Part shown: positions 58,235-64,000 of the stretch, piece by piece
How the letters are laid out: each line of letters opens with the position of its first letter
Position numbering within the stretch: position 1 is the stretch's first letter
DNA from: Shinella zoogloeoides
GTDB taxonomy: Bacteria > Pseudomonadota > Alphaproteobacteria > Rhizobiales > Rhizobiaceae
Direction: 5' to 3'
Length of the DNA: 64,000 nucleotides
Assembly (NCBI RefSeq): GCF_003574625.1
Contig: NZ_QNUJ01000011.1
Coordinates: 62,001-126,000, forward strand
Notes under the pieces: generated by a model
The model's input: the letters and a program-made list of their open reading frames with translations, nothing else
Told to the model about the DNA's origin: nothing
Databases searched by the model: none
Translations under genes and position numbers: made by a program

Positions 58235-58300
58235 ATTGCACAAATGCATAGCAGCTGCATTTTCTTTGCACTGCACATTGACAGGGATGTCGCCTATATA
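58235..58300 (+). promoter_or_regulatory. P4: LysR-type promoter of the second DUF1127 gene
   Basis: The downstream half-site TGCAT (58245-58249) stands 45 nt before -10 TATATA (58295-58300), the P1/P2 geometry; T-N11-A is kept (58236/58248), but the upstream half is ATTGC rather than ATGCR. TTGCACTGCACA (58266-58277) lies 17 nt after the half-site exactly as in P1. An inverted repeat AAATGCA-N7-TGCATTT overlaps (58242-58262), and the -10 sits in a 14-bp palindrome CGCCTATATAGGCG (58291-58304). Confidence 0.52.
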
Positions 58301-58354
58301 GGCGTCACGAACCGGTGAGACAGACCTCCCGGGCCACACTTCGAGGAAGAGACC

Positions 58355-58498
58355 ATGAACCCGATCCGCATTGCAAAGAACTGGATTTCCTACCGCCGCA
58401 CCCTGAACGAACTCGGCAACCTGTCGAACCACACGCTCTCGGACATCGGCCTGACCCGCTACGACATCCGCGACATCGCTTCGCGTTCGTTCCGCTAA
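58355..58498 (+). CDS. DUF1127 small protein, 47 residues (copy 2)
   Basis: 47 residues, too short for many gene callers: MNPIRIAKNWISYRRTLNEL continuing GNLSNHTLSDIGLTRYDIRDIASRSFR. Same length and layout as the copy 340 nt upstream (basic helix, NELG, then DIG(L/I)xRxDI), with roughly 40 percent identity by eye, so an old tandem duplication. GAGGAA lies 6-7 nt upstream of ATG 58355. Own promoter P4 and terminator. Confidence 0.95.
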   Translation: MNPIRIAKNWISYRRTLNELGNLSNHTLSDIGLTRYDIRDIASRSFR

Positions 58499-58553
58499 GC
58501 ATCGCTGGTTTCCGCCGCTGCGGCCGGAAACGGCGACGCGCGAGGAACACTTC

Positions 58554-58579
58554 AAACGGCACCGCATGGTGCCGTTTTT
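58554..58579 (+). terminator. Terminator after DUF1127 copy 2
   Basis: Perfect 10-bp stem AAACGGCACC/GGTGCCGTTT, 4-nt loop GCAT, then TT. It lies 55 nt after the stop and 75 nt before the trmFO start. Confidence 0.85.
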
Positions 58580-58653
58580 GATTCCGGGCTCATGCCAAAG
58601 GCGGCTGGCGCTTTTCCTTGGAATGCACCGGCCGCCATGGTAACGAACCGCCC

Positions 58654-60063
58654 ATGACAAAGACCTCTTCCTTCAGCCCCATCCATGTCATCGGCGGCGG
58701 CCTTGCCGGCTCCGAAGCCGCCTGGCAGATCGCCGAGAGCGGCGTTCCCGTCATCCTGCATGAAATGCGCGGCGTGCGCGGCACGGACGCCCACAAGACG
58801 GACGGCCTTGCCGAGCTCGTCTGCTCCAATTCCTTCCGCTCGGACGATGCGACCAGCAATGCCGTCGGCGTTCTGCATGCGGAGATGCGGCTTGCCGGCT
58901 CGCTGATCATGCGCTCGGCCGATGCCAACCAGGTGCCGGCCGGTGGGGCGCTCGCCGTCGACCGCGAGGGCTTTTCCGCCGCCGTGACGGCCGCGCTCGA
59001 AAGCCACCCGCTGATCACCATCACGCGCGAGGAAGTGACGGGCCTGCCGCCGGAGGAGTGGGACCAGGCGATCATCGCCACAGGCCCCCTCACCGCGCCC
59101 TCGCTCGCCGAGGCCATCCAGGCGCGCACCGGCGCCGATTCGCTCGCCTTCTTCGACGCCATCGCGCCGATCATCCATACGCACAGCATCGACATGGATA
59201 TCTGCTGGTACCAGTCGCGCTACGACAAGGTCGGCCCCGGCGGCACGGGCAAGGATTATATCAACTGCCCGATGGACGAGGCGCAGTACAATGCCTTCAT
59301 CGACGCGCTGATCGCCGGCGATACGACCGGCTTCAAGGAATGGGAAGGCACGCCCTATTTCGACGGCTGCCTGCCGATCGAGGTAATGGCCGAGCGCGGC
59401 CGCGAGACGCTGCGCCACGGTCCGATGAAGCCGATGGGCCTCACCAATGCGCATAATCCGACGGTCAAGCCCTATGCCGTCGTGCAGCTTCGACAGGACA
59501 ATGCGCTCGGCACGCTCTACAACATGGTCGGCTTCCAGACGAAGCTGAAATACGGCGCGCAGGCCGAGATCTTCCGCCTCATTCCGGGCCTGGAAAACGC
59601 GGAATTCGCCCGCCTCGGCGGCCTGCACCGCAACACCTACATCAACTCGCCGACGCTGCTCGATCCTTCGCTGGCGCTGAAGGGCCGGCCGGGCCTGCGC
59701 TTTGCCGGCCAGATCACCGGCTGCGAGGGCTATGTGGAGAGCGCCAGCATCGGTCTTCTGGCCGGCCGCTTCGCCTCCGCCGAGCGCCGCGGCGAAACGC
59801 CGTCGCTGCCGCCGGAAACGACGGCCTTCGGCGCGCTGCTGAACCATATCACCGGCGGCCACATCGTCTCCGACGACGAGCCAGGCAAGCGCTCCTTCCA
59901 GCCGATGAACGTCAATTTCGGCCTGTTCCCGCCGCTGGAGCCGGGAGCGGTGACGAGACCGGAAGGCGTGAAGCGTTTCCGCGGCAAGGACAAGGCGCTC
60001 GCCAAGAAGCAGGCGACGGCGGCCCGGGCGCTGGAAGATTGCGCCCGCTGGCTCGGGCGCTGA
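58654..60063 (+). CDS. trmFO: tRNA (uracil-5-)-methyltransferase TrmFO
   Basis: 469-residue folate- and FAD-dependent enzyme forming m5U54 in the tRNA T-loop. FAD-binding [17 protein letters not shown] near residue 12, [10 protein letters not shown] with the conserved cysteine, [12 protein letters not shown] with the second cysteine, and [19 protein letters not shown] at 58654 begins the homology. The family replaces TrmA in most alphaproteobacteria. Confidence 0.97.
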   Translation: MTKTSSFSPIHVIGGGLAGSEAAWQIAESGVPVILHEMRGVRGTDAHKTDGLAELVCSNSFRSDDATSNAVGVLHAEMRLAGSLIMRSADANQVPAGGALAVDREGFSAAVTAALESHPLITITREEVTGLPPEEWDQAIIATGPLTAPSLAEAIQARTGADSLAFFDAIAPIIHTHSIDMDICWYQSRYDKVGPGGTGKDYINCPMDEAQYNAFIDALIAGDTTGFKEWEGTPYFDGCLPIEVMAERGRETLRHGPMKPMGLTNAHNPTVKPYAVVQLRQDNALGTLYNMVGFQTKLKYGAQAEIFRLIPGLENAEFARLGGLHRNTYINSPTLLDPSLALKGRPGLRFAGQITGCEGYVESASIGLLAGRFASAERRGETPSLPPETTAFGALLNHITGGHIVSDDEPGKRSFQPMNVNFGLFPPLEPGAVTRPEGVKRFRGKDKALAKKQATAARALEDCARWLGR

Positions 60064-60073
60064 CCGGCCGAGA

Positions 60074-60529
60074 CTAGGTCGGCTGTCCGGCCGTCCGGTT
60101 GTCCTGCGCCGCGATGCCCGGCATGAAGCTGCCGAGCATCCAGAGCGAGACCTCGGCGGCCTGCTTCTCGTCGCGGAATTCGAACAGGCCGCCCTCGAAG
60201 GCGGCGTTGGCGAATTCGATCGTCAGGCGCTTCGGCCCGGCGCTGGCAACGCGCACGGTGCCCGGCTCGATGAGGTGGCAGGAATAGTGGTGGCCATGCG
60301 CGTGCATGCAGCCCGCCTTGCCGTCATGCAGCCTCAGGAAGACCGTGCGGCCGTTGGCGGTGGTGATCACCTCGCGGATCGCCTCGCCCGGAAAGGCGCG
60401 GCCGAATTCCAGGATCGCAAGCCCTGCATTCTCCCCTGCCATTTCCGGCTCTTCGTTGCGCTTGCGGAAACGCTGACGGAAGATCAGGCCCGCCAGCAGC
60501 AGGCAGACGATGGTGACGGTCCAGAGCAT
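60074..60529 (-). CDS. Hypothetical membrane-anchored protein
   Basis: 151 residues: an N-terminal TM helix (MLWTVTIVCLLLAGLIF) followed by a basic stop-transfer RQRFRKRNEE, then a cytoplasmic soluble domain with a His/Cys-rich stretch CMHAHGHHYSCHL that could bind metal. No family recognised; similar genes occur beside trmFO in rhizobia. ATG at 60529 is preferred with GGAGG about 10 nt upstream; GTG three codons earlier is possible. Convergent with trmFO (10-nt gap). Confidence 0.72.
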   Translation of the reverse strand: MLWTVTIVCLLLAGLIFRQRFRKRNEEPEMAGENAGLAILEFGRAFPGEAIREVITTANGRTVFLRLHDGKAGCMHAHGHHYSCHLIEPGTVRVASAGPKRLTIEFANAAFEGGLFEFRDEKQAAEVSLWMLGSFMPGIAAQDNRTAGQPT

Positions 60530-60609
60530 CGACTCCACTCCTCCACGGAAAACGTTTCGCCGCTGTAGCCTACAAGGCTTGCGCCAGTTTTGCGTCCGTC
60601 AGGCGCCGT

Positions 60610-61464
60610 TCAGAACGGCCCGCGGCGCAGGGCCCGCCACATCCACCATTGCCGGCGCCACTGGGGCGGCTGGAGGGAGCGGTCGAGCGTAGCGGCGCCT
60701 GCCTTTTCCGCCGCCGCCAGTATAGGCGAAACGAGCGCGACCGGCAAAAAGGCCGGCCGATTGGCGGGCGACACGCCGTTTGCCGCCCGCGCCTTGGCGA
60801 GGTGGTCGCGGCCAAGGCCGACGAAGGCTTCCACCGCGCGGGCGGCGGCGGCCTTGTCGCTGCCGGCCAGAAGGGCCTCCGACTTCAGGCCGGTCGCGGC
60901 CAGGAGATCGGCCGGCAGATAGACCTGCCCGCGCCTGCGATGGATCGGCAGCATGAGCAGGGTACCGGCGATCGTCTGCGCCACGCCGGCATGGCCGGCC
61001 GCTTCCGCCGATTTCGGCGCGTTCTGCGGATCGAGGATGAGGCTTGCGAGCTGTATCAGCGCCGACGCGGTCTCGCCGGCATAGCCTTCCAGCGAGGCGC
61101 GGCTTTCCATCGGGTCGTTGTAGAGATCGAAGATGCGCGCCTCGATCATGTCCGTCAGCACGGCGACCGGCAGGCTGTGTTCCTTGACGCAGGCCACCAG
61201 CGCCGCGGCGAGCGGATTGGCCATGGCGTCGCCCTCGGCGCCGCCCTCCAGGAGATCGCGCCACCATTGCAGGCGGATTTCGCCGGGCAATGCCTCGCGC
61301 ACCACGTCGCGCACGCGCGCGATCTCGGCATTGAAGGCATAGAGCGCGGCAAGGCTTCCGCGCTTTTCCGGCGGAGCCAGCAGGCAGGCGAGGTAGCGGT
61401 CGCGATCGGTGTCGCGAAGCGCCGCCAGGCAATGGGCATAATCGTCTTGTCTCTTGTCGGTCAC
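60610..61464 (-). CDS. Squalene/phytoene synthase-like protein (NDUFAF6 type)
   Basis: 284 residues of the trans-isoprenyl diphosphate synthase fold (COG1562). The Asp-rich catalytic motifs are degenerate (ARVRDVVREALPGEIRLQWWRDLL; EARIFDLYNDPME), as in the mitochondrial complex I assembly factor NDUFAF6, rather than true squalene synthases. Start taken as GTG at 61464. Lies 20 nt after the Mth938-domain gene in the secDF run. The context (NDUFAF3-like neighbour) favours a role in respiratory complex assembly over terpenoid synthesis (inference). Confidence 0.82.
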   Translation of the reverse strand: MTDKRQDDYAHCLAALRDTDRDRYLACLLAPPEKRGSLAALYAFNAEIARVRDVVREALPGEIRLQWWRDLLEGGAEGDAMANPLAAALVACVKEHSLPVAVLTDMIEARIFDLYNDPMESRASLEGYAGETASALIQLASLILDPQNAPKSAEAAGHAGVAQTIAGTLLMLPIHRRRGQVYLPADLLAATGLKSEALLAGSDKAAAARAVEAFVGLGRDHLAKARAANGVSPANRPAFLPVALVSPILAAAEKAGAATLDRSLQPPQWRRQWWMWRALRRGPF

Positions 61465-61484
61465 GTCCGCAAACCGCCCTCGGT

Positions 61485-61871
61485 TCACACGGCGATGAGC
61501 GCGGCGGCGACCGCCCGGCTCTCGGCCAGCATGACGTTGAACGTGCGCACGGCAGCGCCGGTGCTCATCGGATCGGAGCTGATCCGGCGCTCGCGCAAAG
61601 CCGCCTTGATTTCCGGCGAAAGCGGGCGGATTTCCTTGCCGGTGCCGACGAGCAGCACCTCGATCTCGCCCGCCTCGTCCAGCACGCGCTCGAGATCGGC
61701 CAGCGTCAGCGGCGTCTCTTCGGTCTTGTCCCAACCGTGGATGCCCGAGGGCAGGCAGAGGATGGAGCCGCGATGCGACATGTCGGCAAAGCGGAAGCCG
61801 CCATTGCCATATGCGTCGATCGGCGCACGTCCGGGGAAATGCGCCTCCCGGATTTCGATGCCCTTAGCCAT
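61485..61871 (-). CDS. Mth938-like (DUF498/NDUFAF3 family) protein
   Basis: 128-residue small alpha/beta domain: DAYGNGGFRFADMSHRGSILCLPSGIHGW, then VLLVGTGKEIRPLSPEIKAALRERRISSDPMSTGAAVRTFNVMLAESRAVAAALIAV, the Mth938/DUF498 pattern. The human homologue NDUFAF3 is a complex I assembly factor, and its bacterial relatives are known to sit beside secDF and a squalene-synthase-like gene, as here. ATG at 61871 overlaps the secDF end by 8 nt. Confidence 0.86.
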   Translation of the reverse strand: MAKGIEIREAHFPGRAPIDAYGNGGFRFADMSHRGSILCLPSGIHGWDKTEETPLTLADLERVLDEAGEIEVLLVGTGKEIRPLSPEIKAALRERRISSDPMSTGAAVRTFNVMLAESRAVAAALIAV

Positions 61872-64000
61872 TGGCTCCCGTCGCTTCCGTGACCGGTCCG
61901 GTGCCCCCCTTGCCGGGGCGATAGCGCTCCGGCCGAAGGCGGAACAGAATGAGGATCGGTCCGGCAATGTAGATAGAGGAAATGGTACCGATTGCCACCC
62001 CGAAGAGCAGCGTCAGCGCGAAAGTACGTATCGCCTCGCCGCCGAAGAAGGCGAGTGCGGCAAGCGCGATCAGCGTCGTCGCGGAGGTCAGCACCGTCCG
62101 CGACAGCGTGCGGTTGATCGCATCGTCGATGATGAGCGGCAGCGGCATGCGCTTGAAGTGCCGGAGGTTCTCGCGAATCCGGTCGTAGACGACCATCGTG
62201 TCGTTCAGCGAATAGCCGGCGACCGTCAGGAGCGCGGCGACGGCGCTGATGTTGAACTCGATATCGGCGACCGCCAGGAAGCCGAGCGTGAAGAACACGT
62301 CATGCGCCAGCGCGATCACCGCGCCGATGGCGAAGTGCCACTCGAAGCGGATCCAGATATAGGCGACGAGCGCCACGAGCCCCGCCACGAAGCCGAGCGT
62401 CGCGGTATCGATCAGCTCGCCGGAAATCGCCGGCCCCACCACCTCGACACGGCGGAAGTCGTAGTCGTCCTCAAGCTCGCCGCGGGCGACCAGGACCGAG
62501 GTCTGCTCGGCATTCTCGCCCTCGCCCTGCGACGTCAGGCGCACGAGCGCGCGGCGGGGATCGAGGGGCGTGTCGACGCTCTGCACCGCGACGCCCGCGT
62601 CGGTGAGCCGGGCGGAGATGTCGAACGTATCGACCGGGCCGGACTTCGCCTGGATTTCGACGGCCGCACCGCCGGTGAAATCGATGCCGAGGCGCAGTTC
62701 GTCCATGATCAGCAGGCCGGCAATGATCAGCGAGACCGCTCCCGTTCCCAGGAAGATCACGTTGCGCACGGCCATGAAGCGCAGGTTGAGCCGGTCGAAG
62801 AGACCGCTGCGCACGCCCTTGGGCAGATGCGTCGGATGGCTGCGGCCGAGCCAGGCTCGCACCAGCCCATAGGTCAGCGTGAAGGTCGTGAAGAGCGTCG
62901 CCAGCAGCCCGACGCCGACGGCGAGCGCGAAGGCCCGGACGGGAGCCGCCGACAGCACGAAGAGCACCGCAACGGCGATCAGCATGGTCGCAGACGCGTC
63001 GAGGACCGTCGTGCGGGCGCGGCCGAAGCCGACGGTGACTGCATCGCGCAGCGAGCGGCCGCGCGTGCTCTCCTCGCGGATACGCTCGAAGATCAGCACG
63101 CTCGCATCGACCGCGAGGCCGACGGTCAGCACGATGCCGGCGATCATGGAGAGCGAGACGGGAGCCCCGATCAGCGCGAGGACCGCGAAGGTCACGAGGA
63201 CGTTGAAGAACAGCGACAGCGAGGCGATGACACCAAGCACGCCGTAGAAGAACGTCATGAAGGCGACGACGGCGGCGACGGCGACGGCAAGCGCGAGCGC
63301 CACGGTGCCAAGGGACGTCGTACCGAGCGCGGGCTCGATCGAGCGTTCCTCCAGGATGGTCAACTGGGCGGGCAGCGGGCCGCTCGCCACGATGCGCGCG
63401 ATATTGGCCGCTCCTTCGGCATCGAAATCGCCGGAAAGCCGCCCGACGCCATCGTTGATGGCGCCTTGAATCTGTGAGGTGGAGATCACCTGGCCGTCGA
63501 GCAGGATGGCGATGGTGCGGCCGCTGTTGTCGCGCGTGAAGGCGGCAAGGCGATCCGCCGCATCGGCCTTCAGGACGAATTCCACGAAGGGCTCGCCATT
63601 GGCGGCGGGCTGCGCGGATGCGACGTCTACCGCCGTGAAGAGATCATCCCGCTTCAGAAGATAGCCGACCGGCGGCTCGCCGGTGGAATACAGCACTTCG
63701 GAACCGGCCGGCGGGCCGTTCTCGATGGCGTCGTTGACCGGCATGCTGTCGTCAACGATGCGGGCGGAAAGCCGGCCAACCGTCGCCAGCATGTCCTTCA
63801 CGCGCTGCGGATCGGTCAAGCCCGGCATCGACACGACAATGCGACCGCGCTCGCCGCGCGTGACGAGAAGCGACGGAATGTGAAGGCTTTCGACCCGCCG
63901 GCGCACGGCATCGACCGCGCCGAGCGAGGCAGCGGCGACCGCGTCGTCGATGACGGAGACGGACTGCGTGATGCGGAAATGGCCGGCCTCCGGCTCGCTA
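61864..64000 (-). CDS. secDF: Fused SecD-SecF protein export subunit (N-terminus cut by window)
   Basis: At least 711 residues of a fused SecDF, an inner-membrane proton-driven motor that pulls preproteins through SecYEG. The SecD part (AVRRRVESLHIPSLLVTR, a P1-like periplasmic domain, then FNVLVTFAVLALIGAPVSLSMIAGIVLTVGLAVDASVLIFERIREE) is followed by SecF (GIDFTGGAAVEIQ, SLNDTMVVYDRIREN). The reading frame stays open to base 64000, so the start lies outside. An annotated start at GTG 63906 would be wrong. Heads the Mth938 and squalene-synthase-like genes. Confidence 0.95.
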   Translation of the reverse strand, partial: SEPEAGHFRITQSVSVIDDAVAAASLGAVDAVRRRVESLHIPSLLVTRGERGRIVVSMPGLTDPQRVKDMLATVGRLSARIVDDSMPVNDAIENGPPAGSEVLYSTGEPPVGYLLKRDDLFTAVDVASAQPAANGEPFVEFVLKADAADRLAAFTRDNSGRTIAILLDGQVISTSQIQGAINDGVGRLSGDFDAEGAANIARIVASGPLPAQLTILEERSIEPALGTTSLGTVALALAVAVAAVVAFMTFFYGVLGVIASLSLFFNVLVTFAVLALIGAPVSLSMIAGIVLTVGLAVDASVLIFERIREESTRGRSLRDAVTVGFGRARTTVLDASATMLIAVAVLFVLSAAPVRAFALAVGVGLLATLFTTFTLTYGLVRAWLGRSHPTHLPKGVRSGLFDRLNLRFMAVRNVIFLGTGAVSLIIAGLLIMDELRLGIDFTGGAAVEIQAKSGPVDTFDISARLTDAGVAVQSVDTPLDPRRALVRLTSQGEGENAEQTSVLVARGELEDDYDFRRVEVVGPAISGELIDTATLGFVAGLVALVAYIWIRFEWHFAIGAVIALAHDVFFTLGFLAVADIEFNISAVAALLTVAGYSLNDTMVVYDRIRENLRHFKRMPLPLIIDDAINRTLSRTVLTSATTLIALAALAFFGGEAIRTFALTLLFGVAIGTISSIYIAGPILILFRLRPERYRPGKGGTGPVTEATGANG

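Noticed and set aside
58507-58531. Hairpin GTTTCCG...CGGAAAC after the second DUF1127 gene
   Set aside because: No T-run follows, and the true terminator hairpin is at 58554-58579.
63904-63906. GTG at 63906 as start of secDF
   Set aside because: The frame stays open with SecD-like sequence up to base 64000, so this is internal.

Overview
The window looks like chromosomal DNA of a Rhizobiaceae-type alphaproteobacterium (Rhizobium/Sinorhizobium/Agrobacterium/Shinella neighbourhood; genus not resolved). The reasons are high GC with dense short-gap operons, a suf operon led by a second cysteine desulfurase with Irr- and RirA-type sites, a DUF1476 (F1-ATPase zeta-type) gene, several DUF1127 genes, the purC-purS-purQ...purL-bolA-grxD order, a RIME-like intergenic repeat and anti-Shine-Dalgarno (alpha-r14/cuckoo-type) small RNAs. 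No transposase, phage gene, integrase or CRISPR array was seen. Nearly everything is core genome.

Layout. 1-5.5 kb: Fe-S assembly operon sufS2-B-C-D-S1 (minus strand, last gene cut by the window edge), with an iron-regulated promoter shared with a divergent alpha/beta hydrolase. 6.3-18.5 kb: diguanylate cyclase, anmK, tyrS, a giant AsmA/YhdP-like envelope protein, a 1-Cys Bcp peroxiredoxin, a DUF455 ferritin-like protein, an M23 peptidase, a DEAD-box helicase and a Nudix hydrolase. 18.5-24.1 kb: a compact minus-strand operon of molybdenum-hydroxylase maturation factors (MoxR/CoxD, CoxE, split XdhC, MoeA/MobA-like fusion) with no structural subunits beside it. 24.3-30.9 kb: a periplasmic binding protein, an S58 peptidase, rpe, DUF2259, purB, DUF2189 and an RBBP9-like hydrolase. 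31-33.6 kb: a PAS-GGDEF-EAL protein whose last codons lie in a degenerate repeat. 33.7-42 kb: the ATPase zeta-type gene, purC, purS, a small coiled-coil gene, purQ, a lipoprotein, DUF1127, a MocR regulator, purL, bolA and grxD. 42-53 kb: an MFS pump, an inositol monophosphatase, ttcA, glsA, rpsD, a HerA-like ATPase, murI, trmJ, icd and a GST. 53-57 kb: tig, tRNA-Leu(UAG), and a GDYXXLXY/DUF2157 pair. 57.0-58.6 kb: the RNA/DUF1127 locus. 58.6-64 kb: trmFO, a hypothetical gene, a squalene-synthase-like gene (NDUFAF6 type), a Mth938-domain gene (NDUFAF3 type) and a fused secDF cut by the window edge.

Most interesting region: 57.0-58.6 kb holds two tandem three-hairpin sRNAs, with an anti-Shine-Dalgarno CUCCUCCC-type motif in all six loops, followed by two 47-residue DUF1127 genes, one below the length of most ORF callers. 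All four units have the same promoter geometry: an ATGCR-N5-CGCAT-like T-N11-A dyad (half-conserved in the fourth) with its end 44-45 nt upstream of a TATA-type -10, placing the dyad near -65. That is the layout of a LysR-type activator. It suggests one regulator, plausibly of the LsrB/VtlR type, driving both sRNAs and both small Arg-rich proteins.
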